Source: Acidobacteriota bacterium (GTDB taxonomy: Bacteria; Acidobacteriota; Terriglobia; Terriglobales; Acidobacteriaceae). Taken from it: a stretch of 64,000 nucleotides of DNA. The notes under the pieces are model-generated. The model was not told the origin of the DNA. It ran no database searches and worked only from the letters and a program-made list of their open reading frames with translations. Below, piece after piece: positions 1 to 8,657 of the stretch (its first letter is position 1; every line of letters begins with the position of its first letter). The stretch covers positions 124,001 through 188,000 of the forward strand of contig PJLO01000007.1 of NCBI GenBank assembly GCA_003010405.1. The letters are read 5' to 3'. Made by a program: the position numbers and the translations under genes.

Positions 1-845
1 GCCGGTGCGTTGATGAAGCCCAGGATGCGATTGGTGAACGTGCAGGCGCGACGCAAGTCTTCCAGATCCGGCAGCCGCGGCGAAAGCGCCAGGTAGCCGA
101 TACGTTCGCCCGCCAAGCCCTGCGATTTCGACCACGAATTGCAGATCACGGTAGGAGCGATCAGCGCGGCCACTTCGGGCTGCTGGTTTCCATCGTAAAC
201 CAGTGATTTGTAGGGCTCATCACTGATCACGAATATGGACTGGTCAAAGCGAGCGAGCAGGCTGTTCAGGTCCCGCAGCAGGTTTTCGGGATAGATCCGT
301 CCCGATGGATTGTTCGGAGTGTTCAGGATGATGGCTCGCGTGCGTGGCGTGATTGCCGCTTCGATGAGAGCTATGTCGGGAAGAAACTGATCGTCGGTTT
401 CCACCGAAACCAGCTTGCCGCCGTGGTTGGTCACATAGAACTGGTACTCGGAGAAGCAGGGCATCAGCACGATGACTTCATCGCCCGGGTCGAGAATGGA
501 CTTGAGAATCACGTTGCAGGCCCCGGCCGAGCCCACGGTCATAATGATGTCTTCCTTCGTGAAGGGCACGCCGGTTTCGCGGCTTAGCTTTGCGGCAATG
601 ACCTCGCGCACAATCGGATAACCGCCGTTCGGCATGTAGCCGTGCGACAGTGGCCGTGCTTTGGTTACCACGTTTTGCAAAGCCTCAAGCACTGGCGCCG
701 GTGGTTCCACGTCCGGGTTGCCCAGCGTGTAGTCAAACACGTTTTCCGCCCCGCGTTCCGCCTTCAGCTTCGCGCCCTCTTCAAACATTCGGCGAATCCA
801 CGAAGACCGCCCCATTTGTTCCGCTACGCTCTTGGAAATCCCCAT
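1..845 (-). CDS. Class I/II PLP aminotransferase (C-terminus beyond window)
   Basis: Fold-type I PLP-dependent aminotransferase, probably acting on aromatic amino acids or aspartate. The reading frame is open from the ATG at 845 to the window edge (281 codons), so the C-terminal third is missing. Visible family motifs: an N-terminal LGNPD substrate-loop segment, NTPNNPSG, the ISDEPYK stretch, and SWSKSQGLAGERIGY, which contains the PLP-binding lysine. It is the last visible gene of the iorA-iorB-paaK-ACT operon, 13 bp after the ACT gene. There it would supply aryl-pyruvates to the ferredoxin oxidoreductase. Substrate specificity is inferred from this context only. Confidence 0.9.
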   Translation of the reverse strand, partial: MGISKSVAEQMGRSSWIRRMFEEGAKLKAERGAENVFDYTLGNPDVEPPAPVLEALQNVVTKARPLSHGYMPNGGYPIVREVIAAKLSRETGVPFTKEDIIMTVGSAGACNVILKSILDPGDEVIVLMPCFSEYQFYVTNHGGKLVSVETDDQFLPDIALIEAAITPRTRAIILNTPNNPSGRIYPENLLRDLNSLLARFDQSIFVISDEPYKSLVYDGNQQPEVAALIAPTVICNSWSKSQGLAGERIGYLALSPRLPDLEDLRRACTFTNRILGFINAP

Positions 846-858
846 TTCACTTTTTCCT

Positions 859-1281
859 TTAAAGTTCTTCCTGCCCGACTACCGTAATTCCAGCTTCCTG
901 AAACTTCCGGACGGCTGCATCGGGATCGTCAAATCGGAAGATAAGCATTGCTTTTTCCCCGGCCTTGAACGGGTAGGCATACATATATTCGATATTGATG
1001 GAAGTGCCATTCAGCGCGTCCATCACCCCTGCCATGCCTCCTGGCACATCAGGAACTTGGATGGCAACCACTTCCGTTACCTTCACCAGAAAGCCAGCTT
1101 CTTTCAGTAGCTCTGCCGCCTTCTTCGAGTCGGAAACGATCATGCGCAGGATGCCGAAGTACTTCGAGTCGGCAAGCGACAGTGCGCGAATATTGATCTG
1201 CGCATCGGCAAGCAGTCGAAACGGGGCAGTGACGTGTCCCGGCTTGTTTTCGGCGAAAATCGAGATCTGCGTAATTCTCAT
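859..1281 (-). CDS. Tandem ACT-domain amino-acid-binding protein
   Basis: A 140-residue stand-alone protein made of two ACT-like halves, starting MRITQISIFAENKPGH. ACT domains usually bind amino acids allosterically, and no catalytic domain is attached here. Its ATG overlaps the paaK stop codon by 4 bp (ATGA), so the two are probably translationally coupled. Stand-alone ACT proteins often accompany paaK and ior genes. A role in sensing phenylalanine or tryptophan for this operon is a reasonable inference but is not shown by the sequence. Confidence 0.85.
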   Translation of the reverse strand: MRITQISIFAENKPGHVTAPFRLLADAQINIRALSLADSKYFGILRMIVSDSKKAAELLKEAGFLVKVTEVVAIQVPDVPGGMAGVMDALNGTSINIEYMYAYPFKAGEKAMLIFRFDDPDAAVRKFQEAGITVVGQEEL

Positions 1282-2597
1282 AGTGATCGCCGGTCGATGA
1301 TCCGGCGCGCCTTTCCTTCGCTGCGCGGAATTGTGCGCGGCTCCACCAGCGTAACCTGCACGCGAATCAGGAGCACACGTTCAATTGCATCCGCCAGCTT
1401 GTCTTGTAATGACTGAAGAGCTCCAACCGTGTCGCCAAACATGTCTGCAGTGACTTCCACCTGAACTTCGATCTGATCCAGGCCGCGATGACGCGTCAAA
1501 ATAATCTGGTAGTGCGGCAGCGTGTTCTCAATGCTCAACAGCACCGACTCGATCTGCGATGGGAAGACGTTCACGCCGCGGATGATCATCATATCGTCTG
1601 AGCGGCGCGTGATCCGCCTCATGCGGCGAATCGTGCGTCCGCACGGACATGGTTCCGTGCTCAGTGACGTAATGTCGCGTGTGCGGTAGCGGAGCATCGG
1701 CATGGCTTCCTTGCTGAGGGTAGTCAGCACCAGTTCGCCTTCCTCTCCGTCCGGCAGCACGTTTCCCGTCTCCGGGTCGATGATCTCGGGATAGAAATGG
1801 TCTTCAAAGACGTGCAGCCCGTTCTGGTGAGTACACTCGACAGCAACGCCAGGGCCGATAATTTCGGAGAGACCGTAGACGTCGTAGGCCTTTATCCCTG
1901 CCTCCTGCTCGATGCGCTGGCGCATGGATTCCGTCCACGGCTCGGCGCCGAAAACGCCGGCGCGCAGAGGCAGCTTGCGCAAGTCGATGCCCATGTTCTG
2001 AGCGCGATCAATCAGGTGCAGGAAGTACGTCGGTGTGCAGGTGATTGCGGTGACGCCGAAATCGCTCATCACCATCAACTGGCGCTCGGTATTGCCGCCG
2101 GAGATGGGAATGACGGTTGCGCCCAGGCGCTCGGCTCCATAGTGTGCGCCCAATCCACCCGTAAACAGACCATAGCCGTAGGCGTTCTGTACAACATCGC
2201 CTTCGTGCAGGCCACAGGCGGCAAAGGCCCGGACCAGCACCGACGACCACACGTCCAGGTCTTTCTGCGTGTAAGGCACAACGATTGGCTTGCCCGTGGT
2301 GCCGCTGGACGCGTGCAGCCGCACGATGTCTTGCATTGGGCTTGCAAAGAGTCCAAACGGGTAAGTATCCCGCAAGTCGCTCTTCAGTGTGAAGGGCAGC
2401 TTTGCCACGTCGCTCACGGACTGAATGTCATCGGGCGTGACGTGGCGCTCTTCCATCCGCGAGCGGAAAAGCTCCACTTTGTCCCAGGCGCGTTGTACTA
2501 TCCTGCGCAGACGCGCGAACTGGAGTTGCTCCAGTTCAGTCCGGGGAATGTAGTCGAGTGCACTGACAGGATGAAAGCAGGTCTTATTAACCTCCAT
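1278..2597 (-). CDS. paaK: Phenylacetate-CoA ligase (AMP-forming)
   Basis: ANL-superfamily adenylate-forming enzyme, 439 residues, the normal length for PaaK. It converts aryl-acetate, ATP and CoA to aryl-acetyl-CoA. Diagnostic stretches are the P-loop SSGTTGKPIVVPYT (about residues 95-108), YGLSEIIGPGVA, the RYRTRDIT hinge region and a C-terminal IRGVNVFPSQIES segment typical of PaaK. It begins 8 bp after iorB and ends overlapping the ACT gene. Next to an Ior oxidoreductase that already yields aryl-acetyl-CoA, it may recycle free arylacetate or run in reverse. Confidence 0.93.
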   Translation of the reverse strand: MEVNKTCFHPVSALDYIPRTELEQLQFARLRRIVQRAWDKVELFRSRMEERHVTPDDIQSVSDVAKLPFTLKSDLRDTYPFGLFASPMQDIVRLHASSGTTGKPIVVPYTQKDLDVWSSVLVRAFAACGLHEGDVVQNAYGYGLFTGGLGAHYGAERLGATVIPISGGNTERQLMVMSDFGVTAITCTPTYFLHLIDRAQNMGIDLRKLPLRAGVFGAEPWTESMRQRIEQEAGIKAYDVYGLSEIIGPGVAVECTHQNGLHVFEDHFYPEIIDPETGNVLPDGEEGELVLTTLSKEAMPMLRYRTRDITSLSTEPCPCGRTIRRMRRITRRSDDMMIIRGVNVFPSQIESVLLSIENTLPHYQIILTRHRGLDQIEVQVEVTADMFGDTVGALQSLQDKLADAIERVLLIRVQVTLVEPRTIPRSEGKARRIIDRRSL

Positions 2598-2605
2598 CGC
2601 CGGTT

Positions 2606-3079
2606 CTATGCTCCTTTTCCGGCGACAAAGGCCTGGAGGTTGATTTCATGTAGCTTCTCGGGCAGGTTGCGCTTAATTGCGGCAATCCATGTTTCATCGC
2701 TCAAGCTCAGATGGGTGCTCAAGGCTCCAAGCAGCGCGACGTTTAGGCATTTCTCGCTGCTCAGTTGGCTTTTGTCAATCATTGAAGGTTCGATCAGCAC
2801 GCCGTCTTTTTTCAGTACTGCGGCGTTCACCGGCACCTGATCAGGCTCCAGCACCACCAGAAAATCCGCCTCGCCTTCCGGCACCATCGGACTGAATACC
2901 TGCCCGCCAAAGCGCACGTCGCTGGAAACCGAGCCTCCGCGCTGGCTCATACCGTGGACTTCGGCCTTTTTGACTGCCAGTCCGGCACTGAACGCGGCAT
3001 CGGCCACGATGTCCGACGCTTTAAGAACGCCCTGACCGCCCAGTCCGGCAATAACGATATTAGTTACTTTGCTGACCAT
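2606..3079 (-). CDS. iorB: Indolepyruvate:ferredoxin oxidoreductase, beta subunit
   Basis: Gamma-type subunit of the 2-oxoacid:ferredoxin oxidoreductase superfamily. Family signatures are IVIAGLGGQGVL near the N-terminus and VHGMSQRGGSVSSDVRFG about 40 residues later. With iorA it would oxidatively decarboxylate aryl-pyruvates to aryl-acetyl-CoA and reduce ferredoxin. I chose the ATG at 3079 (MVSKVTNIV), giving 157 residues and a 20-bp overlap with iorA. An upstream start at 3097 would add six residues. At 157 residues it is somewhat shorter than the roughly 190 I remember for archaeal IorB. Confidence 0.9.
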   Translation of the reverse strand: MVSKVTNIVIAGLGGQGVLKASDIVADAAFSAGLAVKKAEVHGMSQRGGSVSSDVRFGGQVFSPMVPEGEADFLVVLEPDQVPVNAAVLKKDGVLIEPSMIDKSQLSSEKCLNVALLGALSTHLSLSDETWIAAIKRNLPEKLHEINLQAFVAGKGA

Positions 3080-4661
3080 CACACCTCTCGTACTCACGGA
3101 TTTGGCGCGCCGCCAGCATGCAGGTGCGGCGGGCGATGATGACCGAGATTTCGGGGATTTCTAACGATTTCTTTAAAAGATCCTCAAAGCCTTTGGGATC
3201 TTTCGTGGGATCTATCACATGTACGTTGCGGATGGCCATAGCCCGCGCCACATCTTCGAAAACCAGCTTGCCCGTGTGCGAATGATCCAGCCTGCGGCCT
3301 GTCCCTGGATGCTCCTGCATGCCAGTCATGGCCGTCGTCCCGTTATCAAGAATGATCAGCACGTGACCACTTTCCGGCGTGTTGTACATCATCTCCACAA
3401 GTCCGGTAAGCCCGCTGTGTACAAAGGTGCTGTCGCCGATGACACTAACCACGCGCCTGGCCTGTTCGGGTGGCAGCGTATGCCGCATTCCAAGCCCGAC
3501 GCCGATAGAGGCGCCCATGCAGACCAGCGAGTCCATTGCCTGAAATGGAGGCATCACACCCAGCGAGTAGCAGCCAATGTCGCCGGCAACAATTAAGTCC
3601 AGGTTCTTCAGCGTGGTGAAAACCGCGCGATGCGGACAGCCAACGCACAGAGCGGGTGGCTTGCCAGGTACGGGCTTTGCCTCGGGCGTGCAATCTCCGG
3701 CCAGAATGCGTCGCACACGTCCTACGTTCAGCTCGCCAAAGCGGTACATCTCCGCCTTACCCTCAACTGCAATGCCTGCCGTCCGGGCCTGTTCCACAAG
3801 GAAGGGATCTCCATCTTCGATCACGATGCAGCGTTCCACGCTCTTGGCGAATTGGCGCATGGTTTCCACCGGCGGCGGATAGGTCATGCCCAGCTTGAGC
3901 ACACTGGCTTCCGGCGCGGCTTCGCGCGCGAACTGGTATGAAATACCTGAGGTGATAATGCCCAGCGAAGGCGAACCGGCAATCGTCTGGTTCGGGCCTT
4001 CCTGTTCATTCCATTCCGCCATCTGCGCCAATTTGTTGCGCATATTCCTGTGCGCCGGACGCGCATAGGCCGGAATCATGACTCGCGTGGGAATATCGCG
4101 GACAAAATTGGCCTCGCGCGGTGGTGGAACCGGCGTTACGCCCTGGCGTACCAAGGTCTTCGAATGGCAGACGCGCGTGGTCATGCGGAAAAGCACAGGC
4201 ACGTGCCAGCGCTCTGAAATTTCAATGGCGCGAAGCATGAAATCGTAGGCTTCCTGCGAATCCGAGGGTTCAAGCATCGGGACGCCCGCCGAGGCGGCAT
4301 AACGCCGACTGTCCTGCTCGTTCTGGCTGGACGCCATTCCTGGGTCGTCGGCGGAAACAATCACCAGCGCGCCATTCGCGCCGCTGTAGGCAACCGTAAA
4401 CAGAGGGTCGGCCGCCACGTTCAGCCCCACGTGTTTCATTGTGACCAGGGAGCGTGCGCCGGCGAACGAAACGCCAATACCCACTTCGAGCGCGACTTTC
4501 TCGTTCGGAGCCCACTGCGCGCGTCCGCCCAGCCGCTCAAATGTTTCGAGGATTTCAGTAGATGGCGTGCCGGGGTATCCAGTTCCGAGGCTCACACCGG
4601 CGTCGAGCGCTGCAGCTGCAACGGCTTCGTCGCCACTAAGTAAAGAGGTTACGCATTCCAT
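3060..4661 (-). CDS. iorA: Indolepyruvate:ferredoxin oxidoreductase, alpha subunit lacking the usual ferredoxin tail
   Basis: TPP-dependent catalytic subunit of aryl-pyruvate oxidation. The start was set at 4661 (MECVTSLLSGDEAVA) because the 18 upstream codons look non-coding, giving 533 residues. Visible: the pyrimidine-domain opening GTGYPGTPSTEIL, the CVGCPHRAVF cysteine pair, and the TPP-binding region GDSTF followed by DNGTTAMTG. The protein stops soon after the core, at IREYERCDGQQSN. The paired CxxCxxCxxxC clusters that end characterised IorA proteins are absent, and the downstream sequence in the other frames is iorB, so this is not a simple frameshift. Electrons would need a separate ferredoxin. 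Confidence 0.92.
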   Translation of the reverse strand: MECVTSLLSGDEAVAAAALDAGVSLGTGYPGTPSTEILETFERLGGRAQWAPNEKVALEVGIGVSFAGARSLVTMKHVGLNVAADPLFTVAYSGANGALVIVSADDPGMASSQNEQDSRRYAASAGVPMLEPSDSQEAYDFMLRAIEISERWHVPVLFRMTTRVCHSKTLVRQGVTPVPPPREANFVRDIPTRVMIPAYARPAHRNMRNKLAQMAEWNEQEGPNQTIAGSPSLGIITSGISYQFAREAAPEASVLKLGMTYPPPVETMRQFAKSVERCIVIEDGDPFLVEQARTAGIAVEGKAEMYRFGELNVGRVRRILAGDCTPEAKPVPGKPPALCVGCPHRAVFTTLKNLDLIVAGDIGCYSLGVMPPFQAMDSLVCMGASIGVGLGMRHTLPPEQARRVVSVIGDSTFVHSGLTGLVEMMYNTPESGHVLIILDNGTTAMTGMQEHPGTGRRLDHSHTGKLVFEDVARAMAIRNVHVIDPTKDPKGFEDLLKKSLEIPEISVIIARRTCMLAARQIREYERCDGQQSN

Positions 4662-4680
4662 GAGGCGCCTCGCCAGGAAA

Positions 4681-4713
4681 GATAGACAAATTAAAGATAT
4701 TGAAAAGTCTATC
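4681..4713. promoter_or_regulatory. Inverted repeat upstream of the ior operon
   Basis: GATAGAC (4681-4687) and GTCTATC (4707-4713) form a perfect 7-bp inverted repeat with an AT-rich 19-bp centre. It lies 20-52 bp upstream of the chosen iorA start, where an operator or promoter would sit. The wide spacing would suit a dimeric regulator contacting two turns of the helix. No regulator gene is adjacent, so function is inferred only from position. Confidence 0.35.
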
Positions 4714-4826
4714 ATTCAGAGGGGCTGCCGCAAACCGGCCGAACGCAATTCAGGCCCATCATTTAACGGTGCAGTAAGAACGCGGATGTCGAGGCCTGAC
4801 CATCAAATGTCGGGTTTTAACCTCAG

Positions 4827-4861
4827 GCACACGCCAGCAGCTTAATATTGCTGGCGCGTGC
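4827..4861 (-). terminator. Strong hairpin after the DUF1059 gene
   Basis: Two 13-nt arms (4827-4839 and 4849-4861) with one mismatch enclose a 9-nt loop. It lies about 60 bp downstream of the minus-strand DUF1059 stop codon. No clear U-run follows, so it is either an imperfect terminator or a stabilising 3' hairpin. Confidence 0.35.
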
Positions 4862-4919
4862 GGGACGGAACCTGTTGTTCTTTTCATTTCGTGAAGGGAT
4901 CGTGTTGTCGATCGGAGGC

Positions 4920-5126
4920 TTACGCCACCTTCTCCGTACTTTCTTCGTCACGCAGCATCGAGCGCAACTGTTCGCGGAGTTCAATCGATTTCTGGTGGCC
5001 ATGGGACTGGACAGCGTGTTGGACGGCAAGGTCGAGCACGTCTTCCTCACTCCCCGAGATACAGATATCGCACGCGTTTTCGGTCGGGAACCAGCGGCAA
5101 TCAATCATCTTGCGAGGTTCTGCCAT
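4920..5126 (-). CDS. Small DUF1059-family protein
   Basis: A 68-residue protein with the DUF1059 pattern: an IDCRW opening, an ENACDICISGSEEDVLDLAVQH-type stretch (written here in pieces: CDICISG, then LAVQHAVQSHG), then a short charged tail. The family is small, soluble and of unknown function. A GGGGGTGAG Shine-Dalgarno sequence sits four bases before the ATG at 5126, which supports the start. It is transcribed toward iorA but is separated from it by about 260 bp with a hairpin and a possible operator, so it is likely its own unit. Confidence 0.7.
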   Translation of the reverse strand: MAEPRKMIDCRWFPTENACDICISGSEEDVLDLAVQHAVQSHGHQKSIELREQLRSMLRDEESTEKVA

Positions 5127-5289
5127 TTACTCACCCCCTGTGGGAACGTTGCGGCACAGTCTAGCCTCGTTCAGAGAAATAATTCAACGCTGCTGGACGA
5201 TTGAGTGGCTCGCTCGTTTTTCGACAATGTGCTCTCGAATCCTGTTTGCGGCGTACAACCCCAGTCGGCTGTTCCTCATCGCCTGCTGT

Positions 5290-5880
5290 ATGCGTTGGGC
5301 CTATTTACTGCTGTTCGCCGTCGTCATCGTGCTTGCCGGTTCCGGGCAGGCACAACGAGGTGGGCATTTTGGCGGAAACCGTGGCGCTTCCATGGGCACC
5401 CATAGGCACCACGGTTTCCGAAATGGAGTCAGGGGAGGACACTCGCGACGTTTCCGCGATTTTGGTTACGGCTATGGTTACTTTCCGTGGTGGTGGGGCG
5501 AGCCGTTCGAGTACAACGAGCCTGAAGTTGCCGCACCAGCGCTACCGCCGCCGCCAGTCATCGTGTTGTCGAATGGCGAGCGGCAATCGCGAGTGCCGGA
5601 AATTCCTGCGGCCTCGCCAAAGCTTATAGAAGTTCCGGGCGCGGCGAATACGTCCACACTCAAGGCTCAAACCGCAGTATTCATCCTTCGTGACGGACAG
5701 CGGCTTGAAGCCGCCAGTTATATGCTCACATCCAACAGCTTGCGTGTAACCGTCGATCGCGAGCAACGAGTCATTCCGATTTCCGAGCTTGACCTTAATG
5801 CGACGGTTGCCGCGAACCGCGAGCGCGGAATCCAGTTGCGGATTCCCGCAGCCCCGAATGAGATTTCGCTCAGCTTCTAG
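5290..5880 (+). CDS. Secreted Gly/His-rich protein of unknown function
   Basis: 196 residues from the ATG at 5290, chosen because it begins a clean signal peptide (MRWAYLLLFAVVIVLAG, then SGQAQ). An in-frame ATG at 5227 would place 21 extra residues before it. The mature protein starts with a Gly/His/Arg/Tyr-rich segment, continues with a proline-rich linker, and ends in a compact region (VFILRDGQRLEAASYML onward) that resembles small beta-rich domains seen in acidobacterial secreted proteins. The TAG stop lies inside the CTAG target duplication of the IS element, so the insertion left the protein intact. Confidence 0.75.
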   Translation: MRWAYLLLFAVVIVLAGSGQAQRGGHFGGNRGASMGTHRHHGFRNGVRGGHSRRFRDFGYGYGYFPWWWGEPFEYNEPEVAAPALPPPPVIVLSNGERQSRVPEIPAASPKLIEVPGAANTSTLKAQTAVFILRDGQRLEAASYMLTSNSLRVTVDREQRVIPISELDLNATVAANRERGIQLRIPAAPNEISLSF

Positions 5881-7117
5881 TACTACTGTGTTATAAGAAC
5901 GGTCGGAGGCAGCAAGGGCATCTGGGTAGAGAGCGAGCCAGGTGGGTTGCGATCTGACGACGCAGGGTGGCGATGGAATGCGGATTGTGCCGCTCTGTTC
6001 TAATCGGCAGCGCCGCGGGGCTTCGCTTCGCGCGGCAGAGGGGGTAGGTGTAGTTCGATGTCGGCTGCTCGCAGCAGTGGTTCGGGGGAAAAAAGGCATC
6101 GCTCTACAACCAGGAAGCCGTAGGCGGCAATGCAGAGGCTGGCATGGTGATGAAAGCCGCGCCAGTTCCGTCCTTCGAAGTGCCCCAGTCCAAGCTCCTG
6201 TTTCAACTCCTCGTAGTCGCGCTCGATGCGCCAACGCAGCTTCGCCGTGGCCACCAGTTTGCGCACGCTGATCGACACCGGCAGGTTAGAGAGCCAGTAC
6301 TTGGTCGGTTCCTTCTCTGCCTTGGGCCACTCGATCAACAGCCATTGCTCTTCGCGCGGTTCACTGCGCCAGTAGTCGCGATGGCCTACACGCACGCGCA
6401 AAGCGGCAAAGCGGGAATGCATTGTGCCACGTGTTCCTTCGCGCCAACTCACCCGGCGCAGGTCGCTCGAACTCAGGCACAAGGCTAGCTCCTTGACCGA
6501 AAGAGGTTGATGCTTCTCATCCCTCGTTTCGTCGCCTCGGATCTTGCGCCCAGATCTCAGGCAGGTACAACTGGTACGCGACAGGGAAACTGGCTTGCTC
6601 AGTAGCCAATGACAGACTGACTGCAATACGGCAGTTCTCCTGCTTGCCTAGTTGCCCGCAGTACTGCCGGGTCACGCCAACCGAGTGCTTACCTTTTTTG
6701 GGAAAGCCTGTGTCATCGACGATCCAGGCACCCAGTGGATGTTTACGCGTCAGGGCGGGCAGCACTTGACGGCGAATCGCGACGAGCAAAGCCGCATCGC
6801 TCCAGGCGGCCTCAGCCACGATGTGAGGCAGCGACTGATGCATCTGCCGCACATTTGCAGGAGCCAGACGCGCCGCCATCGGCTCGACGCTCTTGCGCTC
6901 GATGGGAAGGAAAAGAACCTTGGTGTAGTTCTGCATGGGAACGATGCGATCAGCATGTCCTGCGACCTGCGATAGCCGGTCCAGATAGATAGCCAAACGC
7001 TCCGATTGACTGCTGGACTGCTCCCGACGAGCTCTCATCGGAAATCAACTTACCGTGTCGTACGCTCGCGCGCTACCTAAATCGCAAAGAAGGAATCACA
7101 CTTATAACACAGTAGTA
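5881..7117 (-). mobile_element. Decayed IS701-family insertion sequence, 1237 bp
   Basis: Perfect 17-bp terminal inverted repeats, TACTACTGTGTTATAAG at 5881-5897 and its complement at 7101-7117. They are bounded by CTAG at 5877-5880 and again at 7118-7121, a 4-bp target duplication of the size I recall for this family. The minus-strand transposase inside is defective. Removing element and one CTAG joins the secreted-protein stop directly to the 3' end of the convergent methyltransferase gene, so it landed in a harmless intergenic gap. The intact ends mean it could still be moved by a related transposase in trans. Confidence 0.92.
6000..7038 (-). pseudogene. IS701-type DDE transposase with internal deletion and frameshift
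   Basis: The N-terminal half (7038 down to 6517) carries WIVDDTGFPKKGKHSVGV, with the first catalytic aspartate, and runs through YLPEIWAQDPRRR before going out of frame. The C-terminal half (from about 6540 down to 6000) is in another frame. It has HQPLSVKELAL, the PTKYWLSNLP stretch and RWRIERDYEELKQELGLGH with the catalytic glutamate. In intact relatives I recall a segment of roughly 80-100 residues between DPxRR and HQPxSVKELAL that includes the second aspartate (ADAGYG-like). That segment is absent here, so the enzyme should be dead even if the frame were restored. Confidence 0.88.
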
Positions 7118-7131
7118 CTAGGCGTCTGCCG

Positions 7132-8493
7132 TTATTTCGTGGCGACAATCAAGTTCGCTGGCCCCGGCAACCGTATGCGTTTAGTTTCGCGGAAGCCTGT
7201 TTCACGCAGCCATTGCTCGTATTCGGTTTCGCTGTAGCTGGCTCCGCCCTCCGTGTTTACCAGCATGTTCAGCGAGAACAGCACGGCGAAGCTCGGTGAA
7301 GTCTTGTCCGGGTCAAGGATGAAGTCCTGCAAAACCAGTCTGCCATTCGGCTCCAGTGCCTGATAAATGCGGCCCAGCAGGTCGCGGTTTTGCTCGGGTG
7401 AGAACATGTGCGCGATGGCCGAGAGCAGCACCAAATCGTAGCCTTCTCCAAAGTGATCCGTGCGCATATCGCCTACGCGAGTCTGAATACGTCGTTCCAG
7501 CCCTGCCCGGTGAATGTACTCCTGCGTCAGCGGCACCACCGACGGCTGATCGAGCAGGTCCACGTGAAGCTGCGGATTGGCTTGCGCAAACGCGATCGAA
7601 TAAGCTCCCGAGCCGCCCCCCAGGTCCAGCATCCGCCGGAAATCATTCCCCACCGCCTGCACCACCTGAGCAGCTCGTTCCTTGGCGTTGCGGTCCATTG
7701 CAGCAATAAAGGCGCGGGTGGAATGTTCATCTCGCTGGCCCGAAGGACTCTCGGCAACCGCCCTGCCCTGGCGCACGCACTTGGTCAGTGTTGACCACGA
7801 GTCCCAGAGATGGACGTTATGCATCAGCCCTGGGCGGGCATTGTCCGGTGAGTCCGCGCAAAGGAAGCGAGCGGTCATCGGAGTGTTCGAGAATACTCCG
7901 TCCTTTTTGGTCAGCAGGTTCAGCGTGACGAGCACGTTCAGCAACATCTCCGTGGCCCGCGTATCTGTACCGAGCTTGGCGGATAACTGCTGCGCGCTCG
8001 TTCCTCTGCCGACGCCGGTGAACACATCCAGCTCCAGTGCGGTCAGCAAAGCGCGGCTGGACATGAATCCGCGCAATATCTCCTGCAGGCTGATATCTTC
8101 GGGCAGAATTCCAGCTTTATCCCGGGCGGCTATTGCGGCCAAGGTTTTCCGCCGGTGGTTCAGAATTTCGGCGCGCAATGCAGCATCGTCGCTAAACATC
8201 AATCGCGCGACTGGCTGCCCGGCTTTCAGGTGCGAGGCTGTGATCTCTGCAACATCGGCGGGCTTCACCTCTCCATACCAGGTCGCGTCCGGATACACGA
8301 TCATGACCGGGCCGCGATTGCACGCGCCCAGGCAGCCAGTGGTGCTCACAATCACATCGTTCTCCAGATTTTGTCTGCCGAGCTCCTCACGCAGCGCTTC
8401 GAGCACTGCGGCTCCACCCGCAGCTGCACAGGAAGGCAGGTTTTCCGGCTTCTGCTGAGTACATACAACGACGTGATACCGAAATGGCCGCAT
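7132..8493 (-). CDS. Fusion of thioredoxin-like [2Fe-2S] ferredoxin and O-methyltransferase
   Basis: 453 residues from the ATG at 8493 (MRPFRYHVVVCTQ). An upstream start at 8538 looks less natural. Residues about 1-100 form a NuoE/thioredoxin-like ferredoxin with four candidate ligands: Cys in VVVCTQ, LPSCAAAG, and TGCLGACNRG. After a helical linker comes a COMT-type dimerisation winged helix (about 145-230) and a SAM-binding domain starting MLDLGGGSGAYSIAFA. Small-molecule methylation is likely, but the substrate is unknown. It converges on the secreted-protein gene across the IS element. Confidence 0.82.
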   Translation of the reverse strand: MRPFRYHVVVCTQQKPENLPSCAAAGGAAVLEALREELGRQNLENDVIVSTTGCLGACNRGPVMIVYPDATWYGEVKPADVAEITASHLKAGQPVARLMFSDDAALRAEILNHRRKTLAAIAARDKAGILPEDISLQEILRGFMSSRALLTALELDVFTGVGRGTSAQQLSAKLGTDTRATEMLLNVLVTLNLLTKKDGVFSNTPMTARFLCADSPDNARPGLMHNVHLWDSWSTLTKCVRQGRAVAESPSGQRDEHSTRAFIAAMDRNAKERAAQVVQAVGNDFRRMLDLGGGSGAYSIAFAQANPQLHVDLLDQPSVVPLTQEYIHRAGLERRIQTRVGDMRTDHFGEGYDLVLLSAIAHMFSPEQNRDLLGRIYQALEPNGRLVLQDFILDPDKTSPSFAVLFSLNMLVNTEGGASYSETEYEQWLRETGFRETKRIRLPGPANLIVATK

Positions 8494-8657
8494 CTTTCTC
8501 CTCCGAACAATTTCCTCCAAACAATCTGGCCTGGACATTCTGCACCCGCACCATGACGATGAACAGCCCTTTGTGCGCTCATCTGGAGTTCACAAGCTTT
8601 CAAATCTTCATCCCTTTGAACTTTGAAACCGCACCTGCCCGATTTATCCTGTTTCAT

